NCBI GenBank assembly: GCA_009760885.1
Contig: CM019701.1
Span: forward strand, 34,486,697 to 34,550,696
Direction: 5' to 3'
Source: Achatina immaculata
Taxonomy: Eukaryota; Mollusca; Gastropoda; Stylommatophora; Achatinidae
Length of the DNA stretch: 64,000 nt
Made by a program: the position numbers and the translations under genes. Position 1 is the stretch's first letter. Every line of letters begins with the position of its first letter. The notes under the pieces are model-generated. The model did no database searches and had not been told where the DNA came from. It was given only the letters and a program-made list of their open reading frames with translations. Shown piece by piece: positions 23,510-35,951 of this stretch.

Positions 23510-26265
23510 TTGACGAGATGGAAAGAACGAGGATACATATTTTGGGAATCTGCGAACATCGGTTCAGAGGATCAGGACATTTGAAGAGCGAAAATATAAA
23601 GAATATATAAAGGAGAATTAGGAGGAAAGAATGGAGTGGCTTTTTGCTTGGACAAATTAACATCAGAAGCATTACTAGGTTACAACCCGGTAAGTGATAT
23701 AATAATCACTTTCAGACTTTAAGGAACTTGAAATCTAACAATTATCCAGATCCATTACATTACAGATGCAACTACATTAGCAGCGGAAGAAGAGGAAGTA
23801 GAAGACTTTTATAACGCACTGCAAACGACGATAGACCAGATACACAAAAATTATATTGTATTAATAATGAGCGATTTTAATGCAAAAATTGATACAGAAA
23901 GAGCAGAAGACGAAGGATATGTTTTGGGGAAATTTAGTATAGCACACAGAAATGAGGAAGGTGACAATCTAGTTGCGTTTTATATGGAAAATGTGATAAT
24001 GGCCGTTAACACACTTTTTAGACAACATCCAAGAATACTTTATACATGGACATCACCTGATGGTAAAACCAAGAATCAAATAGATGACATTTTAGTGCAA
24101 AGTAGGTTTTGATCAAGTATAACTTCAGCAAAAACTTTACCACGTGTGGATTGTGACAGAGACCATTAGAATAGCGGACATGAAGATGAAGATAAAAAAG
24201 ACAGAAGATCAAGACCACTCCAATTTGATCTTACAAAAATACCAGAACAATACTGTATAGAAGTGAAGAACCGTTTCGAGATACTGATGGCTGTACAGGA
24301 GGAGATGACACCAGATGAATTGGCCGCGCAGGACAGAGATATCTTAATAACAACAGCTTAAAAAATGGTTCCAGTAAAGAAAGCACAAAAGAATGAATGG
24401 ATTACAACAGGCACATTAGAACTAACGTAGAGAAATAAATACGAAATGGAACGTGACAAATATCAACAGTGAGGAATAACAAAATAAATAAGAAGAAATA
24501 TAAGAAAAGACAAAAAAAAACAATATATACAAGATTTTTGTGAAAGAATAGAAGGACAACAGAAGTGTAGAAGAGATAGTGAAATGTTTAAAGAAATGAA
24601 GACATTTACGAGAAATGTCACACTTAAGCTAAATGTTATTTGTGACGAGATGAGAAAGACCTTGACAGAGACAGGGGAAATTCTAAAAATATGGAAAGAA
24701 TATTGCAGAGGAATGTATAAAAGAACCGACTGTAAAAGCAGAAATCAACGATGTGGAGGAGAAAGAACCTGAACCAACAATTGAAGAAGTTTTATGGGCA
24801 ATAAAGAATCTGAAAAATGGTAAATCACCAGGATGTGATGAGATAACAGCCGAATTTATTAAAGCAGGAGGAAAGGAATGTGGTACAATCTGTCATGCAC
24901 TATATAAAAAGATATAGCATTCATGTATGTGGCAAAATGAATGAAAAAGAATTATATTCATACCACTAAAGAAAAAAGGTAACTTTGAAATTATGCTCAA
25001 GCTACAGAACTGTTGCCCTGATCAGTCATGCAAGTAAAATTTCTGTTAAAAATAATAATGGGTAGACTTCGTAAGAAAATAGAAGAAGAAGTCAATATGG
25101 TCCAAGCTGGTGTAAGGCAAGGAAGAGGATCGAGAGACAATATATTCAATATAAGATTAATAATAGAGAAATGCAGAGAGTTTAATGTGAATATATATTT
25201 ATCTTTTATAGATTAGTCACAGTCATTTTACTGCGTACAACACCAGAAACTTTAAGAAATAATAGAAAAAATGGAATTTCCAACCCATGTCACATAATTA
25301 ATATCACTGCTGTATCTAGATCACCAAGCAGCAGTAAGAATAAATGGTGAAACAACAACTGCATACTGTCGCCTTACTTATTTAACTTCTATACTGAAAA
25401 AAGATCATGAGGAATGTTAGAGAAGATGTAGGCAAAGAATAATAAGATGCCATACCAATTGGAGGTTATGAAATACCAGAGACTAGATATGCTAGTGCCA
25501 CAGTATTACTGTCCACAACACAAAAGGGAATGGAAAAACTAATTATGTCACTCCGTAAGAACAGCGAAGAGCAAAACCTCTATCTTAATGCACAGAAAAC
25601 TAAACTGATGACAACTGACAAAACAAACAAAGCAGCTGAAATATGTGTCAGTGATGAAAAACTGGAAGAAGTGGAGAGTTTTGAATATCTTGGATCATTA
25701 CTAACTAATAATGGAGATACAATGAGGGAAATTAAAAGGAGGACATCTATCGCTCTTCAGAAAGCAAAACAACTAAAGAATCTGTGGAGAGGAACAGACT
25801 GAACCACAAAAATAAGATTTTTAAAGGCGTGCATCTTTCCCATGACAACATATGTCTGTGAGACCTGGACACTTAACAAAGCAGCTGAGAAACGCATAAA
25901 TGCCTTTGAATATAAATGTTACAAAAGAGTTCTTCAAATATCATAGACATAAACAAGAACAAATACATCCATATTACAAGAAATTAATATTGAAGAAGGT
26001 TTGCTAGTAAATAGGATTAAACAGAGAAAACTTAAATATTTTGGACACGTTAAACGGCAAAATGATTTAGAGAAAACTGTCATGGATCGATATATAATGG
26101 GAAAAAGAAAGAGAGGAAGACCAATGCGAAGATGGCTGCAAGACATCGTTGATAATCTGCAAATGGATGCATCAGGTACCTTGCTTACAACCGAGAGGCC
26201 TACGGGAGAGCTGTTAGGGAGGCAAAGTTCCGCAAGGGACATGCAAATGACTGACGAAATTATGT
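23510..26265 (+). mobile_element. Family B RTE/BovB-like retrotransposon, near full length, broken
   Basis: Domain order is complete for an RTE-type element. A 5' endonuclease comes first (IHILGICEHRF; then MSDFNAKIDTERAED and YTWTSPDGKTKNQID). A linker follows, then the RT (LISHASK; QAGVRQGRGSRD; SLLTNNGDTMREIKRR), and the C-terminus KYFGHVKRQNDLEK with KRKRGRPMRRWLQDIVD. BovB/RTE proteins share these blocks. Stops and frameshifts fall in every domain, the motif C box is degraded and no ORF exceeds about 100 codons, so it cannot be autonomous. The 3' end is TGCAAATGACTGACGA. Confidence 0.9.
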
Positions 26266-27182
26266 TTATACGTGATATAATTTCATGTGAAAATAGGACA
26301 GAGTGAAGAGCAAACAGTCCAGGACGTGGCCACGAGAGCGTACAGGAAATAATAAACTGTGTCCATCTAGCGTTGTCTTTGTCGTGTCTCAACCTCCATC
26401 CTGTCTATCTCGCACTTTAGATCTTCTCATCTCCCCAACCTCCTCTCCCACCTCCTTTTCTCTCACTAAGCAGTTTCATCATCAAATGCCTTATTCTTAA
26501 AATCTAATTAAATTTTTTTAAAAAATTATTATCGGTTCTGTAAGTTTCCGCTTGCCTCCCAAGAACTTTTCCGATACAAGTTTATGAAGTTTTGAGTTTT
26601 CTTTTAACACAGTTCGTGCTTGTCCAGGGGAAATAACAATTACTTTATTGCTGAGTTTCCTCCCTTCTTTTTTCCTTGAGTTTCCGTTTTGTAAATAGCC
26701 GTCAACCGACATCTCATTTTCAGCATCTATAAACTTCAGAGATTTTTTTTTAAGTTAATAAATCAATGAGTTTTTTTGTGCAGATTTTTTAAAGTTAATG
26801 AATCAATGGTGTTTTTTTTTTTGTGTTGTGTGTGTGTGTGTGTGTGTGTTTTGTTTTTTTTGCATCCACTTGCTTTTTTTCTTTAATTTTATTTAGCTTT
26901 GGAAATAATGTCTAATTCTGTTTTCTTTCATTTTATTTTCTATAGTATATTACTGTATAATGAGAATATTAGAAAAAAATGCTTTATTAAATTAGTTTCG
27001 TGTGGAATCGTCATCTTTGCATCCTGGACAAGTCCATACATTTGCGTAGTAAAAGTCCATTATGTTACTACGGTTCTAAAATATGTTGTTATGTGCAAAT
27101 TACATTCTTAAAAGCTCCAGTGGTGTTCCCACATATATTTCTACATATTTCCATTTGTTATATTATACTCCATATTATATAA
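26266..27182. other. No gene seen; T-rich and GT simple repeats
   Basis: Contains poly-T tracts and a (GT)n run at about 26,827-26,849. No exon recognised. Confidence 0.55.
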
Positions 27183-28030
27183 CATTTGCATACCTTGGCA
27201 GCTACATAGACCAGGATGGTGACACTAGAAAGGAAGTTAGGATCAGAATTGCAAAAGCAGCATCAATCTTCAAGAATCTTGAGAACATATGGAATTCAAA
27301 AGTTATAAGCACAAAAATCAAGTTAAGACTATTCAATTCAAATGTAATATCCACCCTCATTTATGCATGCGAAAGCTGGAAAACAACTTCTTATATCTTA
27401 TATCTTATATCCTTCCCGTGCCGTTAGACGTCACATAGGGCTCGCAAAGTAGTTCGCCAATATTTCCTGTCTTCGGCGAGTCTTTCAACCTCAACAAAGG
27501 ATTTTATGCCTGTTAACTTGGCCTCTCTTAATAATGTTCTCTTCAGAGTTTCACGCGGTCTGCCCCTTTTTCTTCGGCCTGTTGTGTTCCACTTGATAGC
27601 TTGTTTTGGGATTCTCTGCTAAAGGAATAGAAAAGAAATTAGACTCTTTTGAAAACAAATGCCTAAGGAAAATACTCGGCATCAAGTGGAATGAATTCAA
27701 GAACAATGCAGAGATAAGACAGATGACTGAACAACAACCAGTCTCATGGGTGATCAGAAAAGGAGATGGACATATGTTGGTCACTGGATGAGAAGAAATG
27801 ATCAGAGAATCCCGAAACAAGCTATCAAGTGGAACACAAAAGGCCGAAGAAAAAGAGGCAGACCGCATGAAACTCTGAAGAGGACATTATTAAGAGAGGC
27901 CAAATTAACAGGCATAAAATCCTTTGATGAGGTTGAAAGACTCGCCGAAGATAGGAAAAATTGGCGAACTACTTTGCGAGCCTTATGTGACGTTTAACGG
28001 CACGGGAAGGATATAAGATATGTATATAAG
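27183..28030 (+). mobile_element. Family A 3' half, split by an inverted family A insertion
   Basis: Plus-strand family A sequence from FAYLGSYIDQDGDTRKEVR to ACESWKTT stops at about 27,390. It resumes at about 27,605 with IEKKLDSFENKCLRKILGIK and runs through GRRKRGRPHETLKRTLLREA to GACGTTTAACGGCACGGGAA and its ATATAAG tail. The two halves join smoothly when compared with 41,066-42,730. The host copy is little diverged, implying a fairly recent insertion. Confidence 0.9.
27391..27605 (-). mobile_element. Family A tail nested inside another family A copy
   Basis: Reverse-oriented family A 3' end beginning with three TCTTATATCTTATATC-type tail repeats, then the C-terminus through the GRPRETLKRTLL block, stopping at GGGATTCTCTG. 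It interrupts the host copy at AAAACAACT. With the host's own tail (27,815-28,020) it forms an inverted repeat of about 200 bp per arm. Confidence 0.9.
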
Positions 28031-28776
28031 ATATATAACATTAATCGTGTATATTTCTAATAACTATTAAATCTCTTCAGAATTTTGCTTTACGTTTATT
28101 CAACAACTCAGAGACCTCGTTGACAGACTGTGTGCGTGTTTTGTGCACAAACCTGCTCCAACACAACTTTTCGCCGGCAACACGCGCAACCTTGACCTCA
28201 CCAGGTCACGATGGTTGTATCTATTTTCAATAATAGGCCTAGCGTCTGTGATACGCACGTTGTTTATAGAATCTCCATTTTCGTTTGCGTATCTCAAGTG
28301 CTGTATGCTTAAATTAGTGTTCTGTTTTCTCATCTTGTGCTGTCCTTGTTGTGTATTGTGTACCTCAGTTACTTATTATGTATGTGTTGTTTTGATTATA
28401 CCGTTTAAGATTACGATGTTTTTTGCTTCTTTTTTATGCATTTTCCAAGTCACCAAGGCACGACCAAACTTTTCTGTAAAACTGATGACTTCTTCGTACT
28501 ACAAATGTACAGTCTATTTCAGGATCCCTGCCTTTTTGGTATAAATTGGACTGTTCTGTATTCCAATGTATATGACTATATTCCTGTATAGGACCACTCA
28601 GCTTGACTTCTGGGATGGACTCATTTGGCCACTAGATACATCGCTGATGACTAAACATTCACAACAACAGTCATTTGCCGTTTGCACTTCAATGTAGAGA
28701 AAGAAAGCGAAAAGTGATGGAATGTATCCAAGTGCAGGTTATGTTACTGATCATAAAACCGTTCTCTCTTTTTCTG

Positions 28777-28822
<46 letters not shown>

Positions 28823-29045
28823 AGAGAAATATAGATTATTTCATCTTTTGTGAAATAGTTGTTTACTTCAGATTTATTCACATTCTCTTGTTTCTCGCCT
28901 TAAGTTTTGTTATATTAACCAGATGTATATGTTTATATAAAATAAATAACTATATATTTAATTTGACTTGCTGGACTATATTTTGTTGGAAATCTCCATG
29001 GAATTGCTGCCGACATAGTTAAAATGTGCAGGTATTGTACTGAGA
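28031..29045. other. No gene seen; (TATC)n microsatellite
   Basis: A run of about ten TATC units lies at about 28,780-28,821. Frames of 133 and 115 codons here are hydrophobic or span the microsatellite and are not supported. Confidence 0.55.
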
Positions 29046-29470
29046 AACAAGACCCCGAGTACTTATATGTTACATCAAGTCAGTTTTGTTTTATGGGTGT
29101 GAAGCATGGTCTATGAATAAGAGAGTACAGCGAGAAATGGAGGCCATGGAAATGTGGTTCAGAAGAAAGATGTTGAAGGTACAATGGACAGCTAAGAAAA
29201 CCAACGAAAAAGTCTTAAGAGAGGCTGGAGTTCAAATTATAGCAAAGATCATAGGCAGACAAGCGAGATTTATAGGACATTTTCTGAGAAGAGGAAAATT
29301 GGAACACGAAAGAAGAGACAGAGGAAGACAGAGAGAGAAGTTACTGGATGGGCTGTCAGTGTGGCTAGGAAGAAAGTCACCGGCGGATCTAATAATCAAG
29401 TCTAAAGACGGAACTGTGGAGAGAAATGATCTCCTACGCCACGCGGCACGGCACTTGAATGATTGATTGT
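29046..29470 (+). mobile_element. Family E non-LTR retrotransposon, 3' end
   Basis: An open frame at 29,086-29,466 encodes FYGCEAWSMNKRVQREMEAM, then MWFRRKMLKVQW, KTNEKVLREAGV, RQARFIGHFLRRG and RGRQREKLLDGLSVWLGRKS, ending near RHLND. This is the post-RT region of a non-LTR element in the family E group (Y.CE.W, WF.RKML, GH..RR, GR.R). No polymerase core is present, so it is 5' truncated. It is intact over 126 codons, suggesting a younger copy than the one at 14,350. Confidence 0.85.
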
Positions 29471-29559
29471 AATGAGAAGAGTCGTTTATTTATTATTCAC
29501 TAACACAAGATAGAGTCGTTTAAATGTGAAATAGCTAAAGTTGCTGGACACAGATAAGT

Positions 29560-30300
29560 GATACAATGTGATAAGATAATACAGGTAGATAGATGTGTAT
29601 GGTGCAGTTTTACAAGGCAGCAGAGGGAGTGAATAAGGTCAGAAAGAACGAATAGAAAGTATGAGAGTGAGATAAGAATGTATAATGAAAAACATACAAC
29701 TGTTCCTAGAACCGCGCCTATTTTCCAGGCTGGCTGTCTCCACCCAGCTGGAATTAACAGTGTCTTCAGCTTCTTTAGTTTTCCACTCATTTTCTGTGAT
29801 TTATACTCTACTTTCTTGTTTCTTTCTCCTAGCTTCCCTCCCTACCCCAACCTTCTCTTCTTCTCTGGCGGCCTATAGGTGTTTATAGGGTCTTGTCCTA
29901 TTTACCAGTTTCACATTACCTCCCTGCAGGTTCTTCATTCATTATCTCTCCGCTTCCCCTCCCCCCCCCCAAACCTGCTTCTCTAGCGGCTTACATGTGT
30001 CTGTTGACCTTACCCCCCTTTCCCCGTCCCTACCTGTTTCCCTCCCTTTCTCGGCCTCATCCTTCCAACTGGCTTTATCTGCTGTCCTTTGTGACCCCCC
30101 GTGGTCTCTATGCCTCGTCTATGGAACACGCATTATGGTGTTCTCTACTTTTATACATTCTGATCTCACTCTCATACTTTATATTCGTTCTTTCTCACTT
30201 TTCTCACCTTATTCACTCCCTCTGTCGCCATGTAAAACTGCACCATACACCTCTGTCTACTTTATTATTTGAACCAGTTTTACTGCAGTCGCCATCCCTT
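29560..30300. repeat. Inverted repeat pair, arms about 120 bp
   Basis: The left arm at 29,590-29,690 (GTGTATGGTGCAGTTTTACA, then AGAGGGAGTGAATAAGGT, then AGTATGAGAGTGAGAT) is found reverse-complemented at about 30,145-30,255. About 450 bp lie between, much of it C/T-rich with a C-run near 29,962. No transposase is present. It could be a foldback or MITE-like element, or two copies of a dispersed repeat related to R1. Confidence 0.75.
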
Positions 30301-30509
30301 TTATCTGAGAAGATAATAAACAGAATTTAGAGACCCAGTTATTTGATTCGGTGGCAAAACATCATCTACACTGAAAATTTGTTGCAGTAAATACTTCACT
30401 GGGTACACTTTGGAAAAAGTTCCCAGTTGCTGCTTACAGGTTTGCTAATATCTACAGGTGGAACTCATGTTTTTTTTCCTGTTACATCACTTTCTTATGT
30501 TTGCCAACA

Positions 30510-31095
30510 TTTGTTCACATTGTTGTTGTTGTTGTTGTTGTTCATAACTCAATCTGAGCTTCTTTTGTTCATATTGTTGTTGTTGTTGTTCATAACTCAA
30601 TCTGAATTTCTTGTGTTCATATTGCTGTTGTGGTTGTTGTTCATAACTCAATCTGAACTTTTTTATTCATGTTGTTGTTGTTGTTCATAACTCTGTCTGA
30701 ACTTCTTTTGTTCATGTTGTTGTTGTTGTTGTTCATAACTCAATCTGGACGTCTTTTATTCATGTTGTTGTTGTTGATAACTCAGTCTGAACTTCCTTTG
30801 TTCATGTTGTTGTTGTTGTTCATAACTCAATCAGAACTTCTTTTGTTCATGTTGTTGTTGTTGTTCATAACTCAATCAGAACTTCTTTTGTTCATGTTGT
30901 TGTTGTTGTTGATAACTCAGTCTGAACTTCCTTTGTTCATGTTGTTGTTGTTGTTCATAACTCAGTCTGAACTTCTTTTGTTCATGTTGTTATTGTTTAT
31001 AACTCAATCTGAACTGTTCATGTTGTTGTTGTTGTTCATAACTCAGTCTGAACTTCTTTTGTTCATGTTGTTGTTGTTGTTCATAATTCTCAACT
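30510..31095. repeat. (GTT)n-containing about 48-bp tandem array, about 12 units
   Basis: Units of CATAACTCAATCTGAACTTC, then TTTTGTTCAT, then 3-6 GTT triplets. Length is polymorphic at the GTT run. The Leu-rich frame of 153 codons at 30,669-31,130 is a repeat by-product. Confidence 0.95.
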
Positions 31096-31235
31096 TCTTT
31101 TGGCGAACTACAAACGTCTGTGCTGTCTGAGCTATGACTTGCGAGTACCTCAACTGTGGTTCCTAAATCATGGACTTCCCCGTTCTAGGAAACATCACAT
31201 CTCTACCCCTATTTTTTTTAAGACGACGAAAACAA

Positions 31236-31443
31236 CAGGCCGTGACCTGGTGGTACTGCAAACCCGGTCCACCCGTAATGAAACGTGGATCCTGCCCCCG
31301 GCATTCAATGTGCAGGGTAGGTCTCGAACATCTCACTTTGTTCAAAAATAGTGACGCTTGTGTTTCGACCAAAGGGCCTGTTGATCTGCTAAGAGGACAC
31401 TTTGACCTCAGCCACTTTGATCTTAGCCAAAAGGCCATGAAGC
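31236..31443 (-). pseudogene. U2 snRNA-like pseudogene
   Basis: On the minus strand the 5' end reads GCTTCATGGCCTTTTGGCTA then AGATCAA, differing from animal U2 (GCTTCTCGGCCTTTTGGCTA, AGATCAA) at two positions. An Sm-like TATTTTTGAACA follows, in a stretch continuing to GTGAGATG as in U2. The last about 35 bases match the 3' hairpin (GACC.GG...TTGCAGTACC then ACCAGG.CACGG). Total about 208 nt against about 190 for U2. The branch-site recognition GTAGTA is missing and the segment after AGATCAAAGTG is altered and partly duplicated, so it should not function in splicing. A short A-run downstream is compatible with a retroposed copy. A U2-headed SINE is the alternative. Confidence 0.75.
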
Positions 31444-33174
31444 TCTACGCTCATTATCCGGAATACCTGACGGGAGGGGAGGGGGTGGGGTGGGTGGGTA
31501 GACAACACTGCCCGCAGCACACTAATTATTACATAAATGTTATGTAAGTGAAATGACTATTATTCATAATTTTATAACACTTCATTATTATTTCTTTCAC
31601 ATATTAGCTGTAGACATATATGCGACTTCCTGGATATTCACAGAGCTGGTATCAGGACCCTCTGTATAAATTTTTTAAAATGTTGCGGGCTGCGTCCTCC
31701 TACAGAAAAAAAAGAAGTGGTTATGCCCCTTCTTTTATTTTCTTGTTTGTAGATAGGTTACAGACTTCTAATGCTAGATTGAAGGAACGCTAGACTGCTT
31801 CTATGAGCACCAAAGAAAAACAATAGATGAAACAGGACCTGGCTCTAGGTTGCTTTTCATGATAAGCAACTCTGTGACTTTATGGGTAAGGCATCTTTCT
31901 TCTGTTAAAATCCTGTAACGTAAGCACAGTGCAGTACTTCCCTTGTCTCACGTTATCTTTTGCTTAACTGGTATTTCACTGACGACTATATCGATACTTA
32001 CTTATCTTCACATCAGTGGGACTGAAGCCATTTCTCAAAATCCAAATGCGTTCGGGTCAGGGATCCAAGGATAAGTTAAAATCTTCCCCCTCTCTCCCCC
32101 CCCCCCCCCCACTTCCAAACATGGACATTGAATTTTGTCTGTAACAAGAAAATAAGGGACCTTCCTTCCCCCTCTCCCCTCCCCCCGAACCCGGGATCTT
32201 CAGGCACGACTCAGCGCCCCCACCCCTACCTCCACACTCGTCGAGCCTTGTATGTGTCTGTATGGTTGGTTACATGAAAGAACGCACGGACGGACACGTT
32301 AATAGACACACACACAGACGCAAAACCAGACAACAACGTCCGTTTCTTTTTCTTCAGACACCTGACACTTGGAGCCCGAGCGAGTGACAAGCTCACACGT
32401 TGTGTACGTAGACATATGTCAATGTATTTGGTCTGTTAGGACAGTTTTCATGCTGCATAAAAAAAAAGAATGTTGTAATGATAATGATATTTTCCTGCAG
32501 AGTACGTGATCCTTATTGTCGTAAAGACCACACGAGCGACTACAAAATTAATACATATAATTTTGGTATCAAATTAAGTTTCTGTCTTTTTTGTCATCAC
32601 AAACGGCGTATAGTGGACATATAGTACTTCTAAATAACGTTTTTTTTTTGTCGTTACAACGGATGTATAGTGGACATGTAGTACTTCTAAATAACTTTTG
32701 AAATCTTTCTTTATCTTTTTTTTTTTGTGTGCAGACACAGTATTTTAGAACCTGCTGCTTTTGTCTGAGCGAACTATCCGTAAATTATGTTCAAAGATCA
32801 ATGCAACTAGCGGAGCGAAGTTTTGACTGGTTCTACATGACTGCCTTTCATCTTTCACAGATCCATGTGTTGCTTTCTTGTTTCGTCGCGCAGCGGGAAC
32901 TAGTCTAATCACTGAAGGTTTTATGACATAAAAACGTGAACATAAACACTACACGATTCTTGACCAGGATGCAATCTTGGACACCTGTTAAATTTGACAA
33001 GGAAGAGAAGGTGAAGATCAGAAAACTAAGGGCACCATAAGGAAGAGATTTGATTTCTGTATTATTAAAAATACTAGGAAGAAGTAACAGTTTCCCCTTT
33101 GTTATCAGCAGACAAATTGTGATACTTTTTTAGCACAACGAATAACTGTATCTCAGTCCATTCTCTGTTACCTT
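31444..33174. other. No gene seen; C-rich and A/T-run tracts
   Basis: A C-run lies at about 32,096-32,110 and a C/T-rich patch at 32,165-32,190. A near-repeat of GGCGTATAGTGGACATATAG/GGATGTATAGTGGACATGTAG occurs at about 32,604 and 32,660. No exon recognised. Confidence 0.5.
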
Positions 33175-33325
33175 CTTCTTACATCCTTCCCGTGCCGCTA
33201 AACGTCACATAGGACTCGCATTGTAGCTTGTCAAGATTTCCTGTTTTCGGCGAGCTTTTCAACTTCATCAAGAAATGTTATTCCAACTAAACCGGCCTCT
33301 CTTAACAATGTAATCTTTAGAGTAT
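33175..33325 (-). mobile_element. Family A 3' tail
   Basis: The minus strand carries the conserved GTTTAGCGGCACGGGAAG end and a decayed C-terminal region (LREAG.V...LDEVEKL) of about 150 bases. It directly abuts a tandem array. Confidence 0.85.
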
Positions 33326-33329
33326 AACG

Positions 33330-33720
33330 ATATTCGCATTTGCTCTGTACTACACTGTACTATAAATATCCTCACAATCACTTTTTGCTACGTTCTAGTA
33401 TAACAGTCCTCATCTCCACTCTCTACTGCATTCTAGTATAAATATAACCTCACAGCCACCAGCCACTCTATACTATATTTTAGTATATTTATAACTTCAC
33501 AGCCACTCTTTACTACATTACAGAAAAACAATCCTCACGGCCACTCTCTACTACATTCTAGTATAACAAACCTCACAGCCACTCTCTACTACATTACAGA
33601 AAAACAATCCTCACAGCCATTCTCTACTACATTATAGAAAAACAATCCTCACAGCCATTCTCTACTACATTATAGAAAAACAATCCTCACAGCCACTCTC
33701 TGCTACATTCTATAGCAACG
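33330..33720. repeat. About 38-bp tandem array, about 9 units
   Basis: Units of TCTCTACTACATTACAGAAA followed by AACAATCCTCACAGCCAC, more divergent at the left end. No spacers; not a CRISPR. Confidence 0.9.
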
Positions 33721-35909
33721 ATATTCACGGCCTTTCCAAAAATAAACGCATACGTCTGCTTCTTGTCTCTGTCAGATAACATTCTTATACTTGACTGAAC
33801 TGCTTGTTTCCTGTGGATACTACATTTATCTGCCTGGGTTATTGTAACCAGAAAGAACTAGATGCTATTTTTGTGTAGGGCTAAGATCACACAACATTAG
33901 CCATTACTGGGTATAATCAGTCTCGCTAGGAAAGCAGCAGCAGTATAATATTACATCCTGCACTGTTCTTTCAAATATAGAAACCATGAGGTTATAAATG
34001 ATATGGCGTATGTGACCTGGGCACAATGGGTCAAAAACCATATAAAATATCACAGTGTTGCATTGAGAACTGGGTTCGTAGTAGGAGAACATTATAGATT
34101 CACCTTCATTAATGTAGAACAGAAAACAACCCTCCGCAAGTTCACTGTTTCACTGGCTGAAAGTTCATGACGCGGAAGAGGAGCTGAAGATATTGGACAA
34201 GTCCTGCGATGAGTCGCTGCCGGAATCTCGGGGTCGTGTAGGTGTGGCTGTTGGTCGATTGTTGTTGAAAGTTCTTGGTGATCTGTCTGTATTTACAGAT
34301 ATTAAATATATTAAAGCATGACCGCAGTATGATGATGATGATGATGATGATGATGAATCTGGTAGAAAGATAAACAGATAAAGATTAAATTTACAAATTT
34401 ATAGAAGTTCAGAGCTCTGTCTACAGACAAGAAAACACAGGTTTGGTGATAGACACGCAAATAGAACGACTGACACATGGATAAAGATGTATAGATAACT
34501 GTTCAAGACCGGGAGGACATACTGATGTGTTCACTAGGGCTGTTCAAACAAAGACTGGAAATTGTAAATAGCTCACCAGCCGTCACAGATGGCTCGATGC
34601 GGCTACTGAACGGCCGGTTTTTTAGTTTTTTTTACAACAAATTGCACTTTTTTTCTGTACCAACATAAGCATTAGATGTGGAGGTACATCAGCTGAAAGC
34701 AGCACATGTAACAGTATTTACCATGCTGTTTAGATGAGATCATTTAAAATCGATTTGTTTTGCTGATCGGAAATATTAAACATTATTGTAGAATCATGTA
34801 TGTTTAAGTCCCTTAGATCTGAACTAAATGCACTATTTCCCTTGTATAGTTCAGGTAGTTCAACACGTGATTTAGCCTGTCCGTGTCTGTAACGGCAGAC
34901 AAAATCGTAATCAATTAATGTTATTTTGCACGGGATTCCGAGAGAAAAGTTTCTTGGCTCTAGTAAATTTGAGCAGGTACCGGAGTTTCTCGGGATATTT
35001 TTACGAGTTTTATTAGGGAAAGTTTCTTAAGTGTCAACGATTGGAACGTCTGTGTTGACTTAACAGTCTAAATTTAGTTTTAGTTTTAATTGTTTTAGGA
35101 ACGAAAGTTCAAGGTTATGTTGTTACGACTTATCAACTTCATGGAGTTATGAAACTCGTGCTCTGGTGAAGCTCAGAATAGTTTTTTTTTTTTTGCGTGA
35201 ACGTGAATAGCACAGAGTGAAAGTTCTGGAAGGATGGCGAAGTAAATGCGGGTTATATAAAAGAACTCGGAGGTTATATGAGAGGATGATTATGATGAAT
35301 GTATTCGGAGTATGAAGATCATGTGATAACGGCAAGTCAGTAGTGGTTTTGTAGTGAATTCAATCATGTCCTAGTTGAGTGTAGTAGCGCTTGTGTTGTC
35401 CTTTTTAGGACAAGGTTTTCTTTGTAATAGCATGACAGAAATTATGTTGTAATGTCCTTGCTAGGACCAGAGCTTATTGTTTGTGTTTTATTATTGTGGA
35501 AGATGAAGTGTTATTCTGGAAGTGTTATTCATTCCAGACATTGGTAAGTACTGCGTTTTTTCTTTTAACTGTTTTCTGGTAGAAAGTTTCTTCCTTATGG
35601 CACGGACTGCGTGCCCGGGAAGTTTTTCATGTTTCATTTTGTGTCATTGCCGTATGACAGCAGTTTTCCTACTATCATCATATCCATCATCCACATCTTC
35701 TGCATCAATAAATTTGTTGTCTATTGAATTTGAACTACACTCTTGACTGTTCCTAAGTTTGAGTTACTGTTGCGTTTTAGGCTTGAATTATGGAGTCCAG
35801 ATGTTCTGTTGTTGTCCAGTGGAAGAAGGAGCGTGCCTGGGTATATTGTTCTCTGGGTGTATCACAGAACACAAATCATAGTCTCTCAAATCAATCTGTT
35901 TAATCTTAT

Positions 35910-35951
<42 letters not shown>

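Noticed and set aside
30669..31130. 153-codon Leu/Phe-rich membrane-like protein
   Set aside because: Encoded by a GTT-containing tandem array with variable triplet number. Hydrophobicity follows from the base composition.
31236..31443. A functional U2 snRNA gene
   Set aside because: The essential GTAGTA branch-site recognition sequence is missing and the 5' domain is rearranged.
31170..31547. 125-codon protein over the U2-like region
   Set aside because: It is antisense to the U2 snRNA-like sequence and unrelated to any family. The RNA similarity explains the region better.
33330..33720. CRISPR-like regular repeats
   Set aside because: Units are contiguous and diverged with no unique spacers, and the DNA is eukaryotic. 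The 19-bp array at 2,923 was rejected for the same reason.
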